A DNA stretch of 64,000 nucleotides. It comes from Nyssa sinensis. Lineage: Eukaryota; Streptophyta; Magnoliopsida; Cornales; Nyssaceae. How positions within the stretch are numbered: the first letter of the stretch is position 1; the number at the start of each line of letters is the position of its first letter. The notes beneath the pieces were generated by a model. It did not search any database, was not told where the DNA came from, and was given only the letters and a program-made list of their open reading frames with translations. Positions 24,172 through 36,185 of this stretch are shown here, piece by piece. The stretch spans positions 21,214-85,213 of the forward strand of contig VIRR01000575.1 in the NCBI GenBank assembly GCA_008638375.1, in the 5' to 3' direction. The position numbers were made by a program, and so were the translations under genes.

Positions 24172-25126
24172 CTGAGAAATTTAGACAACAAAAAAACCAT
24201 AAAAGAATGTCAAAAGAGGAAGACACCTCATATGAATTGAAAAATAGAAGCTAGAAGCTTCAACAGAACAAGGTGAAAAATTTAGGTGGTCATATAATTT
24301 AAAATTTTAAACAAATTGGAGCTCTTGAGATTTAAGTATTGATAGAAACAAATGATGGGGGGGAACAAAACAATACAGAAAACCACAAATAATAGCAATT
24401 CAATTTTTGCATATTACTTAGGGAATCAGTCCAAAACATTACAGATAGTTAGCACCATGATAACAGATGGTCGAAGACAATCACAAAATTTGCCAAGCTT
24501 ACTTGATTGTCCCCATTACACCTCTTAATGGGATTTATTTGTAGATAAAACAACAATATAAACTCAAGCTGAAAGCAGGATGTGTAGGAGAGGTAACACT
24601 AGTTTATGAAAAGGGAGAAGTACCAGCTCATAGGACTGGTCCAACCAGCTAGACCATTAAAATGGCCCCACTAGCCGAACTCTGTCAACTTGACTGCATC
24701 AAAATGGACTTGGTGAGTTGACAGGTTGACTCATTTAATTCCACTATGGATTCTTGGTCCAAACCTCAACCCTCAAACGTATATATATTTTTTTATATAA
24801 GATCAAAAGGAAAAAATAAAATAAGGAACATTAAGAGCGATGTTTTAAATGCCCAATGCAATTTTCCAACTTCAAAAAAGACTTCAATTTCTATAGGAAA
24901 ATTTAATTTTCAAAGAAGATGCATGGCACAAATATGAACACCAATCACACACAACTATCTCTGGAATAAATTCCTCACTACATAGAGAAAAAGACTCATA
25001 ATACAATATCTAATTACAAATAAAAAATAAACAAGATGAAAATAAAACCTTGTAAGAACTTTGGAATGCTTAATTGATCAACATAAATCAATTACAGGAC
25101 AGAATATGTATCAAAACAAGACCAAC
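24172..25126 (-). other. ALIX intron
   Basis: AT-rich intron. Around 24610-24740 is a GGTCCAACCAG...AGTTGACAGGTTGACTC stretch, which looks like a small repeat. No gene. Confidence 0.65.
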
Positions 25127-25175
25127 CTTTATAATCTTCAAGATTAAAGACAACAGCGAACTCATCATTTTGATC
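25127..25175 (-). pseudogene. ALIX: ALIX exon 6
   Basis: A 49-nt exon, CTACAG acceptor and AAAG|GTTGG donor. Encodes DQNDEFAVVFNLEDYK plus one base that joins CA of the next exon to make Ala. No disabling change. Confidence 0.88.
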
Positions 25176-25698
25176 CTGTAGACAAGAACAAATAATTTTA
25201 GGAACAAAAGAGCTCTTCAATGACATATCACGTGTTTTAAATATAACATGATCAAAAGCTAACCATTTGAAACAAAAGTTTATTAATGAAGATAGAAAAA
25301 GGAAGTGAAAAAAAAAATTCTAAAGAATACAATGTGATTACATTGGGAAAAGTAGCTCCACATTTCAAGACAAAGGATCCATTTATAAAACAAGAGATGA
25401 GTGAGCTGTATCTACAACTTATTTCCCAAAACATGAAATCTCAACATATAAAAGGATTCCAATTTCTATTCTTCTAAAGAAATTCCAACAAAACACACAA
25501 CTTTGTGATGTCAAACATAATAGCAATGGAGTTCCCAATACCAATTCCAAGATCTCCTTTTTCCACACACAAGCAAACTAGAAAAATCTAACCACCTCTT
25601 CAAAGGTTATCTCTTAGTCTCAAAGAAAAGAGTTCGAATAATTAAATTTTTCCCTTCTTCAATCAAAAGCCCCTTTTATATAGGAAGTAGTAAAATTG

Positions 25699-25746
<48 letters not shown>

Positions 25747-27209
25747 ATGAAAAATCTAGTGGTGCACCCTATTATAGTATTTCTTAGTTCCTATGGATTC
25801 ATTTCTTTCCCTTTTTTGGGTCATTTCAAGATACATGCTTTAGTCCTCAGCCTAGTAAAAGAAGTTGCCTAAAAAATTTTAATGGTAAGAATCGCATGAT
25901 CCCCCCCCCCCCCAAAAAAAAAAAAACAAAAACATAAACCAAAATTAAAATAAGAAATAGTTGGCAGGTTCTTGGGAATGCGGAGGGTTCAAATTTGAGA
26001 AAAGTCACTTTGTGCAAAATAATGCCAACTGTCATAGTTGTTAGTATCTTATGATAGGTTTCGATGCGGATATAAAACAATACATATCTTATATTTGTAT
26101 CTTTTTATACCGTTTTTTTTTTTTTTGTTGTTGTTTTGTTATATGCATGGAAACATTTTTTGTTGGGTTTTATATTGCCTCTTTACAACGCCTATAAATG
26201 TTTCCTCAAACAAGAAATAAAGGAAAGTAAGTATTTTGTGAAAATGTGGATGAGGAGTGAGCACAAACAAGAAGTTGAAGAAGAAAAATAAAGTGAAAAA
26301 CTGTTGGCATATGATGATGATGGTGAGATCGATGTCAATAAAATTATATATTAAGATGAAAATGGAATGGATTATAAAAATGAATAATTTTGAATTTTCT
26401 CTTAATGAACTATGTTAGAAGCTTGGATTCTTAAATTTTATTTTGAAACTCGTAGTTTTTATTAATCTTGGTCCTTGTATTGTATGAAATTTAAGTTATT
26501 TTCTTTATAAGTGAGTTAAAATGTTATTTTTATTACTTTATATATTGTATAGATATATAACACTATACATAACATGGTACAATATATTTGAAAAATGAGA
26601 CAACTATGTTTGGTACCACTTTGATTTTTAATTGTTGAATAAATAATAAAAATTTATATATCTAATTTGTATGACAAGTAAGTTGAAATATTATTTATAT
26701 CATTTTAAATATTATATATATTCATAATTCATATATATATATATATATACATACATACATGTATATTTATAATGTATTTTAAAAATATATATATATGTAT
26801 CTACAATACATGATATGATGCACATTTTTTTAAAAAATGATACGGTTTATGATACACGTTTTGATAACTATGCCAACTGTTAAGTCTATCTCCATTCTAC
26901 AATTCCCAACACCCCACTTTAGGGGGCCAACACTGGGTAATGGCCGCTGCTTCACCTTCCATTGGCTCCTGTTAATCCAAGACATTGTTGGGTATATTGC
27001 TCATGGTGAGCTAAGTTATCAAACAAGAATTTTTTTAACCAAATCATCCTCCTGAAGGATCAAACTTATCAAGAAAAATCAAGTAAAAAATGCAACAGAT
27101 ACTATCAACACTTTCAAATAACTAGCCAGTATAACAATGAAAAGTTAATTTCAAATCCCACAGAACTTTTGAAGGTTTCATTGGGTTTTAAAAAAATGAA
27201 AAAAGAAAC
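25176..27209 (-). other. ALIX intron with microsatellites
   Basis: About 2 kb. Contains a (GA)n run of about 40 bp at 25702-25742, a C-run followed by an A-run at 25901-25927, and TA/TATG repeats at 26725-26800. No gene or clear transposon ends; 26220-26400 has a short acidic-looking frame with stops that I do not recognise. Confidence 0.6.
25702..25742. repeat. (GA)n microsatellite
   Basis: About 20 GA units in an ALIX intron. Confidence 0.95.
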
Positions 27210-27350
27210 CTGAATTTGTAGTAACAATTGTTCTTGCGCCTCAATATTCTGAGCAATCTCTTCACAAATGTGATCATATTTAGATATCTCCTTTTTGAAA
27301 AGATCCTCATAGGAGCCGGTGGATGTCATCAACTTGGGCAGTACATCATC
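27210..27350 (-). pseudogene. ALIX: ALIX exon 5 (V-domain coiled coil)
   Basis: A 141-nt, 47-codon exon in phase 0 at both ends, with CATCAG acceptor and CAG|GTTTC donor. Encodes DDVLPKLMTSTGSYEDLFKK then EISKYDHICEEIAQNIEAQE and QLLLQIQ, a strong match to plant ALIX. No stops. Confidence 0.93.
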
Positions 27351-27989
27351 CTGATGCCAATAGATGATTAGCCCAACCAAGTGCATACCAAAGGATATTA
27401 AAAACAAAAACAATCACAATTACTGGAATGAAAGAGTGCACAAAATGAACACTTAATAAGCATGATGAATCTATTCTATACAATGCAAAAGCAAGGCAGC
27501 GAAGCAGGCAAGGCACAATGATCAGCATATACAACCTATACAACCTCAACACTTTATTTATCAAAAGAAAATGTTTTAACACTCCGATGAGAAGACACGT
27601 ACATAACAAAAAGCCATTTCACTCTGGCTCCTGCTTGCATGAGGCTAAGGTTGTTTAAAGGAAGAGACTTGCATCTCGGTCTTTACCTCCGAACCCAAAT
27701 AAAAAAAAAAAACACACACACACACACACACAAACAAAAACAAAATAATAGTGTTATCTGCAAATAAAGAGTGCAATATAGTATCATACTGCCCATCAGA
27801 TATGAAGTAACCCCTCCCCCCCAAAAAAAAATTTGATTCCAAAGAGCCACGTGCAGCAAAAAAGCCAAATGGTACTAGTTAAAGCTGCATGAATAATAAA
27901 GTAACAACTGACGAATATCTTTTTGATTGCTGTGTAAGCAAAGACTGTCTACAAGAGATAAAATCTTAAGTTGGGGTATTAACACCTCC

Positions 27990-28512
27990 CATCATTGCCT
28001 TCTCTGCCCTGGGGGATTAGAGAACATTAACCACCAGTTTTTTGGATGCAGTTCTACTGCTGGAATTTGGAAAGATGTTTAGTCCAGAGGAACCTATAGG
28101 CATGGAAGTATGAGCTTCCTTGAGCAAGTCAACATCTTCAAGGGAGAAGTTTTTTTTTTGGCTAAAATTAGAAGAATTAGTATGGCTGCCACTGTTTACC
28201 ACGTGTGGAAGGAAAGATATGGGAGACTCTGGAGAAGTGAACACCATAATAGAGCAGTCCAGATGAGAGTGGCCTCCTAGAGGAGAGTTCCCAACATCTT
28301 TAAGAGTTGGGAAGTCAGGATGGTGTGGAATTTTCCCCAGAAGCTCTAGTATATTTTTTTGTAAAGTTGCATTGTACAAGCTTCTACTGTTTGTTTTGCT
28401 TTTGTTGTGTTGCTTGTGCTGCTGTCTGGTTTTGTAGGCTGAGCAGCTTGGGGGTTCTTCTCTTTGTATAGTTTTTTATTTAATGAAAACTTAATTACCC
28501 CAAAAAAAAAAA
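27990..28512 (+). mobile_element. LINE 3' end (ORF2 terminus and poly-A) in ALIX intron
   Basis: Plus-strand remnant of a plant L1-type LINE: INHQFFGCSSTAGIWKDV and MAATVYHVWKERYGR are the zinc-binding/C-terminal part of ORF2 in broken frames. A 3' UTR-like stretch with TTTGTATAG...TTTAATGAAAACTT leads to a poly-A run at 28502-28512. It is 5' truncated. Target-site duplications were not resolved. Confidence 0.75.
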
Positions 28513-28641
28513 CATCCACCTCTTCCTTCAAAGAATTAAAAAATAAAAAAAGAGGGAAAAGAAGTTGCCGGCAAGCAATAATCAATTAGTTTTTGTGATG
28601 TGCACATGCTATAAACAAGCACATAAATAAACTATGCATAC

Positions 28642-28710
28642 CTTCCTCTTCATCTCTTTAAGCATGTCTTCAAGACCTGCCCGTTGAGCACCAAGAATTT
28701 CTAATTGCCT
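28642..28710 (-). pseudogene. ALIX: ALIX exon 4
   Basis: A 69-nt, 23-codon exon in phase 0, between TTTGCAG acceptor and AAG|GTATGC donor. Encodes RQLEILGAQRAGLEDMLKEM and KRK. No stops. The exon that should precede it in plant ALIX (about 30 residues following the RP at 42469) was not found in 28711-30591 or 41685-42468. Confidence 0.92.
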
Positions 28711-30591
28711 CTGCAAAGATAGCCAAAGAAGATTGAATAGCCTACTTGTGAATGAGAAAGAGAGAGAGAGAGAGAGAGTAAAAGGAAAGGAAAGTAAACT
28801 CCATCTTCTACATCTAGTTGCCAATTCATAAATCAAAAATAAGATGTCTAATCAATATTTTGAAAAACCATAACTTGTTTATTTCTTCATTCAAATGATA
28901 TGTGCACTTAAAACTCAATTCCTTGAAGAAATAAAGAAATCACTAAACATAAACTTCTTAACAATGCGGTCGTGCTTAATTTGTGTGTGCAACATATACT
29001 AGCAGCAACCAATCCAATGAACAAGAAAGTTAAAAGTAGAATCATTAAAAAAATTATGACATATCAAATGTTTAAACCTACCTCTAACTATGTAATATAT
29101 ATTTAATTATGAATTCCTTGACTAGTTTAGGGAAGTTTCTCAATTAACAAAAACACAAGAAGCTATTTATGAACAATTTTTGGTTCTTAATCATGCACAA
29201 ATGATAATGTCACATGTCACATGCATAAAACTCTTCCACATAAATAATAAAGGACAGATGCATGTACAGGCAGACACAAGCTTGATATTATGGTTTTCCA
29301 CATTCAATAACCATGCCACTATACCCGTTATCAAGTAAATTTGTCCCAGCAAACTTAAGTGAGTGTCCACATTTGGTAAAATTTTGACACATGAGCATAT
29401 ATTAATATCCTTCTAGTCTTTCTTCTGTATTTGACGACATTATGATATTAGGATTTTAATGCAAGACAATAACCTATAGTCCTCATCAAGAGAATTTATC
29501 GCAACAAAATCAATTATATATTTTCACATTTAGTTGCATTCTAAAGCACTTGTGATACCCCTTTAATATTTCTCTTTCCATAATTTTTTTCTTTCAATCT
29601 TTCCATAATTTTTTTTCTCTTCTGGTATGTAGTCTTTCAACAATTTGTACAATATTAATCCAAGTAGATGTCTCATATTTCAAAGAATCAACTTTTGACG
29701 ACTCAAATTCTGAACTTTGGTGACAATGCAAAATTTATGAAATGTTCCCTTTGTCTACAACATCCATACTTTTTATATTTGAATATAACTTAGTCCAATG
29801 TCATGGTTATTTATACAATTTCTAATTTCAAACACATGCAAAAACAGTCTAATACAAAAATTCATTTCTGAATAAAAAATTATTAACAAGAAGTTCAATA
29901 GACCATACATGCTATTAAAAGAACCTTGCCATTATGAAAACACCATAGAAAATGTAATTCAATAATAATAATAGGCATATCAACTTAACAAGAATTAAGA
30001 ATTATAACCAATACACTAACAAGTCAGTAGTCAAAGTTAGTTCTGTTGGATTACCAAATTTTAATATTTGCTATACGAAGTTAAACATGTTCTTGATACC
30101 ATAGCAAAAATGAAACTACTTCAACACATTGGAAAATGACATCAAAATTTCAATAGTAAAAATAAAAATACAAGTTCATAAATTAGAACATGTACACACA
30201 CACACAGATATATATATATATATATGACCCTAACTTCGAAACTGGTAAGAACCTTTAGATGGACAAAAGCAAAATTGGAATAAAAATACACAATAAAAAA
30301 TAGGACACGAACACGTTGAATATATATAAATTTTTTATATTTTTATATGACCATATAATAAAAATCTAATGTTATTGCAATTAAAATTGGAATAAAAATA
30401 TACAAATCACAAAAATATTATGAAGATATTAAAATAACAAAGCCATTAAATAAAAATAAAAAGACCTTATTCATTTAATCATCAATATCCATGATTCAAC
30501 AATCCGATACGTGTCTGGAAGCGTCCGACAGTGTCGGTGTCCGACACGTGTTCGACACAGACACGTGAGCCAAAATAGAGTGTCTAGGTAG
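28711..30591 (-). other. ALIX intron, distal part
   Basis: AT-rich, with a (GA)n run at about 28759-28779 and (CA)(TA) repeats at 30194-30225. About 30300-30580 is the second copy of the dispersed repeat also seen at 8610-9075. Ends at element B's target-site duplication. Confidence 0.6.
30300..30580. repeat. Dispersed repeat, copy 2 (inverse of 8610-9075)
   Basis: Includes GTGTCCGACACGTGTTCGAC near its right end and an AT-rich body matching the complement of 8840-9075. Element B inserted about 10 bp beyond it. Confidence 0.6.
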
Positions 30592-30754
30592 TGTTAGAAT
30601 ATTCTAGAATACACAGACTCTATTTTCACATTGTCCCACATCGTATATATTCCCACATTGTATTCTCATATTGTACTTATAAATAAGCCTCATATTGTAC
30701 AGTTTTAAATATATAGAAATATATAAAAATTCCTTTCTCTTCTTTGTTTCTTCG
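30592..30754 (+). repeat. 5' LTR of element B, with PBS
   Basis: Begins TGTTAGAATATTCTAG and ends TTTCTTCG, the final A of CA apparently mutated to G. It holds TTGTCCCACATCG and a TATAAATAAG box. The PBS TGGTATCAAAGCC is at 30755-30767. Confidence 0.92.
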
Positions 30755-31010
30755 TGGTATCAAAGCCACAAACTTGTGGCCTGTAGTCTAACTTTTTTTT
30801 CTTCTGCCGCGCCGCCCACGCGCAGCCCCCTGTGCCAGCCTCATCCTTGCGCTGCCACGTCAGCCCTAGTTCCACTTCAGCTTTTGCTGCCACATCATCA
30901 TTGCCTGTTGACTTTGACCGTTAACTTTTTTTTACAAATTAGGTGCTTTCTGCTCAGTTTTTCGTCCTAGTTTCATTTTTGCTATCTGCTTATGCATTTG
31001 AAGATTCGAT

Positions 31011-31408
31011 ATGTCTCAATCTGCATCGAATCTCGATTCTATTGTTCGTCCTATAACCATAATATTGGATGGATCCAATTATAGTATGTGGGCTCAGAAT
31101 ATGGAGGTTTTCTTGAAAGGACGCCGATTATGGCGTTATATGACTGGAGACCTTGCTGCACCAACACAGAAGGAAAGTAAGACAGAAGAGGCGGTTTCAT
31201 CTCGTCTGGAAGAATGGGGTAGTACACACTACAAGATTTTGTCTTGGTTCATCAACACCTCTATTCCATCCATCAACAGTCTCCTTCCAAGACTTGGGAA
31301 TGCTAAGGTTGCTTGGGATTTTTTGGCCAAAAGATACAACTGCACCTATGATGTTTCCTTGGAGTTTCAACTAGAAGCTAAACTTTATCAAATGCGTCAG
31401 GACCTAGG
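31011..31408 (+). pseudogene. Element B gag, N-terminal part
   Basis: Copia capsid precursor start: ITIILDGSNYSMWAQNMEVF, then LKGRRLWRYMTGDL, NSLLPRLGNAKVAWDFLAKR and LEAKLYQMRQDL. The frame is open until LTR copy c inserts after CTAGG (31404-31408) and resumes at 34679. Confidence 0.9.
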
Positions 31409-34400
31409 TGTAATATCCCGACCCGGGATATGGCACGTGTACCGAGGTAAGTCGATCAAATAGTGTAACTCGAACTGTTAAAATGTGTATATCATGGTAT
31501 TTCATGGAAATGAATGACTAGAAACTGTAAATGATTGAAATGTATAACCAGTGCCAGGCAACACCCGAGCACCCCAGGACATCGCATCGTAATGCATGCA
31601 CGCACGCATTTCCATGCACAATCATATTTCGCACGCATGTAGTACGTCTAAAATCAGCGTATGCATGCGTCATTATAAATGAATTTATATGCACATGAAT
31701 GGATATATTTTCATGTATAAAGATATGTATTGTATATGTGTATATATGTATGAATACATGAGGCATGATGTATAGTATATATATATATATGTATATATAT
31801 AAATATATACATGTATATGTAAGTAAAAGATCAAGGAAAGGTAAAGGGGAAAGGGGGCTGCATGTGCACCATGACTTGTGTATACATCACTGTGTGAGTG
31901 TGTGTGCTCGAGTGTGTGGGAAACAACACCAAGGCAACTGACCTTGGTGTGAGAATATCTTATATATATATGTATACATATATATATATATAGGCTGGTA
32001 CGTGGATGGAGGAGATTTAATGGACGGTTCACTGCAGTCAAGGCTGACTGCAAAGGAGAGAGAGAGAGAGAGAGAGAGGCGGTGGAATGTCTCTATATAT
32101 ATATTAAGTATATACAGGCGTGAGTTGAGAGACAGAAAGGAAACTGAGACTGAGAGGAACATTGTCAAGGAACTCAGAAGTAGAAACAGAAGAGTTTGGA
32201 GGGTCAGAGTGAGTAAAAACTGAAAACCCAGGTTAGTGATTTGAGTTCTGTTTTTATGATTTAGAGCATGAAACTTATATCTATCTATAAGGTCTAAATC
32301 AGCATGAGATCTAGGTTATTTTGCAAAAAAAACCAGTTTAAAAGATGTTGAAATAAATGAGAAATTCACAGTTGCAGGTTTTTAGAGAATAAATTGGAAC
32401 CCTAACATTTTATGTATTAAACTTTGTTTAAATGACCTAAGCACGATCCTATGAAGTGCAGAAGAAGATTTGAAATGAACTAGGGCCAAAACAGTACTCA
32501 AAAAGTCATGAAATAAAAAAAATGGAACTTGGCCAAAAAACCGGCCGGAACTGCAAATCCTTCTATTCGAAGGGCTATGGTAGTTTAAATCGAACAATAA
32601 ATTTAGATATGAAGTCCTTATAGAATTAGGAAGAAACTAGCATTGAAAATGGGGTAGGAAACTGATCGGGAATGTTTGCCGTCGCCGGAGAAGGCGACGG
32701 AAACCTACCGGTGCTTCACCAAAAAAACTAGGAAGACAACACTGTTGTCTTGGGTCAGGTTCGGATCTGGGTCAGGACCCAACCGAATTAGAAACGGGCA
32801 ATTAAAACGGCACAGTTTTGTTAAGTTTAAAAGATTTTGAAATTGAATTGGGACTGTTTGGTTACAGTGATAAGAAATGTGAAAATTAGGTTTGGGGTTA
32901 TCCAAACCCTGGATAATGTAAACAATGGTTATTGGAATCCGGTTCTTTGAAATGGACTGAACCATTTGGTTCAGTAAAGGGGCAGACTGATTTAGGGTTT
33001 CTGGTTGTGAACCAACTGGTTCAGACCGCAACTTTGGGGAATTATAAACCGACCCCAAATGTTTTAAGAAATGTCACAGTGGCCCAAACAGGAAAATTAG
33101 TAAAATATTAATTTTTACAAAGATGCCCCTATTTTAAATTTGGGTCAAATGAAGTCCAAACGATGCAAATGAATAGTCAATTTTTATTATCTCAGACATT
33201 TTAAGATCAATGGTGAGGTCTGTTTCACGATACGGGGTCCCAAAAAATAAAATACACATAAAAGTGTAAAATGACCATTTTGCCCTTTTTAGTACAAATG
33301 TCCAAATGGAATTCCGCGAAAGCCTAAACCGACTTTCTTCGACGTTTCGGACTCAATGGTAAGGTCTAAATTATTATTTGAGATACTTATGATGGAAAGG
33401 CATAAAATTTGATGAATAACATTTATTCTGAAACATAATTACTGATATATAAGGAACTCGAAAGGCAAGGGCACACTCAACGGATTTCTGATATAGAATC
33501 ACGATAGAGGTAAGTGGATCACTCTCTCTTACATGTGGTGTTTCCACAAGCCAAGTTTATTCTTTTACTGCCAAACTCGTACTCTTGAATGTACTGATAT
33601 CCTTGTGTTCCACAATTCAATATTTTTCTATCTTGTGAACATTTGATTGACTGATGTATCATTGTTATCATGTTACACTGTGCCTTGAAATGCCTACTGT
33701 TGCATCCTTATTCAATAAATGATATTCCATTTTTATATTCTATGGAATTACTTATGATCATGACATGTTTATGAACACGGGAATTGTGCTCAGTCACAAC
33801 ATCCATCTGATGCTTTCTGATACACTGGAGACCTACGGGTCAAGTCCGTGAACGGACAAATGGCAATTCACTGGAATTCACTAGGGGGTATGCCGGGCCC
33901 CAAAAGATCGAGGGTCTGCCGAACCCTGACACAGAATAACAGTATCTCTTATAACTGACAGAACTTGATTGTTGAATGGCACTATCCCTTATGATTCTTC
34001 GAGTCTCGAAGGACTTGCATTGATTGATTTGATTGTGATCGGTTCATTGTAGCAGTACTTCATTGTTGTTATATTATCATTGAATTTCTTTATATTGATA
34101 TTACACCCAATACTTTTGATTGTGTATTGTGATTACTGTTCATTGGCCCTCGTGGCAATTGTTTTCATTGGCTATCACAGCATCTTATTCTCATGATTGG
34201 CTGTCATGTACTCATATGAATTCGTACTCTTTATTGATCATCAATACCAGTGTTGGAGATCTGTATTTACTTACTGAGCTTTGTAGCTCATTCCACCCCA
34301 CTTAACCCCCATTTCAGGTAATGACGCTACGAGACCCCAGTAGGAGTCTGAGAGCGTAGGGGGACATTTTGAAGTACTGTACCAGTTTATGTTAGTTCTT

Positions 34401-34673
34401 CCATGTATTCACCACCACCGAGTGCTGGTTACGTTTAGTTCTCATTTTGTCTTATGTAGAACTATGTCATGTATTTAATAGACTTCCGGTGTTTAAATTA
34501 TTAAAAGACTTCCGCTGGATTACTGTAATTGATAAAGACTTCCGCTGTTCATTGTTAAAATTTTCAGTACATTGCATATTAGTATTATGATACAAGAATG
34601 GAAAAAGTAGGGACGGCCTTCGGGTCGGCCCCGCGACACGAGATCCGCATAGGGTGGGTTTCGGGTCGTGACA
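31409..34673 (+). mobile_element. Family-G solo LTR (copy c) in element B gag
   Basis: 3,265 bp from TGTAATATCCCGACCC to GGGTCGTGACA, flanked by CTAGG and CCAGG (31404-31408, 34674-34678; one mismatch). Noncoding, with TA/TG microsatellites and a GA run (32057-32079) in the first quarter, the AAAATGACCATTTTGCCC motif at about 33268-33285, and a GAGCTTTGTAGCTCA hairpin-like phrase near 34278. Interpreted as a solo LTR of a long-LTR, probably Ty3/gypsy, element. Confidence 0.9.
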
Positions 34674-35128
34674 CCAGGTCAGTCTACTGCTAATTTTTAT
34701 TCTCAGACCAATCATCTTTGGGAACAATTATCTACCGCAGATCCAAAGTTAGCATGTGCTCAAGACATTCAAACATTTGCTGCCTGGCTTGATCGACGAA
34801 AATTTATTCACTTTATGATGGCTCTTCGACATGATTTTGAATCTACTCGAGCCTCTTTTCTTCATCGTCAACCATTTCCGACTTTAGATGCTGTTGTTTT
34901 TGAACTTATCTCTGAAAAAACTCGTCGTTCCACTATGAAGATGCAATTATCTGATATGGTTCTTGCCACTGCTCCTCGTGGTCCTTCACCATTTTCTACT
35001 GGACGTTCATCATTCCAATCCAACTCCAGACTCATCTTTGCAGGTGGTGTAATTTTTGTGGTCACACCATCGATGAATGTCGCAAGTTCAAGTATTATAA
35101 GCAGCAACAAGCTTCCCAACAAACAATC
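34674..35128 (+). pseudogene. Element B gag, C-terminal part
   Basis: QSTANFYSQTNHLWEQLSTA, then FAAWLDRRKFIHFMMALRHD continue gag. A frameshift near 35030 moves the reading to the frame in which CNFCGHTIDEC occurs, a shortened zinc knuckle lacking the usual CX2CX4H spacing. Non-functional. Confidence 0.85.
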
Positions 35129-35730
35129 ATGGTCACCTCATCTACTCCTTCCCAACAGACAGCTACGTTTGCTTCCTCTACTTCCTCTGCACCCGAGTCT
35201 TCGTCTCCATCCACTCCTCTCACTGCAGCTGACGTAAAGGCCTTAATTCACCAGGTTTTGTCCCAATCCTCCATTGCCTTGTCCATCACCCCAGGTAACT
35301 CTTGGTGGTTTATAGATTCTGCTTGCTGTAACCATATGACATCTGATTCCACCATCTTCTTTCATAAAACTGCTCTTACTCCCAATCCTGCTTGGGACAG
35401 GCCGTAAAGTTAGACGTCTTTTCGAGCTCACATCTCTACAGATTCCTTCTTCCACAAACACTTCTATGGCTACCATCACAGTTACTTCCAGTTTGTGGCA
35501 CTCCTAGTTGGGTCATGTCTCACTTCCATGTGTCCAGTTCTTGGCTTTTCAGGGTCATTTAGGTCCAATTAAATTTCAGTCTTTTGATTGTGTGTCATGT
35601 CATCTTGGAAAACAACACATTTATCTTTTAATAAAAGTGACTCTTTTTTTGCAGCACCTTTTGAATTAGTTCATTCTAATATTTGGGGTCCTGCCCTGAC
35701 ACCGACTGAGGGGGGGATCTTGTTGTTTTG
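35129..35730 (+). pseudogene. Element B protease and pre-integrase remnant
   Basis: After a Ser/Thr-rich linker the protease site appears as WWFIDSACCNHMT at about 35303-35340 in place of the usual DSGAxxHMT. The frame stops at 35405. Broken pre-integrase sequence follows, recognisable only as VSCHLGKQH and a LVHSN.WGP phrase across frames. Confidence 0.7.
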
Positions 35731-35738
35731 TTATCTTT

Positions 35739-36185
35739 GTGGATGATTACAGTCGTTATATTTGGATATATCTTTTGCAGCATAGGTCTGAACTCACCAC
35801 TGTTTACCAGAATTTTCACAAAATGGTGCAAACTCAATTTTCTTGTACCAATAAAACTTTTCGTTCAGATAATGCAATGGAATACAAGGATAAGTCATTT
35901 CTTGCCCTTTTACAGCACAATGGGACAGCCTTTCACCATTCTTGTCCATACACCTCACAACAAAATGGTCGAGCAGAACGTAAACATCACTACATTCTAG
36001 ATACAGTAAGAGCACTTCTCATCTCTGCCTCTCTTCCAGAACATTTTTGGGGAGAAGCTGTCCTTACTGCTGTGTACACCATCAATCGTGTTCCCTCACC
36101 CACTATACACAATAAAACTCCGTTTGAGCTTCTCCATGGTACAGTTCCTAACTACTCATTTCTTCGAGTTTTTGGTTGTGTTTGT
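35739..36185 (+). pseudogene. Element B integrase, part 1
   Basis: Starts within the core at DDYSRYIWIYLL (first Asp), then RSDNAMEYKD (second Asp), QQNGRAERKHHYILDTVRAL (Glu), FWGEAVLTAVYTINRVPSPT and LRVFGCVC. The frame is interrupted by LTR copy d after TTTGT (36181-36185). Confidence 0.9.
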
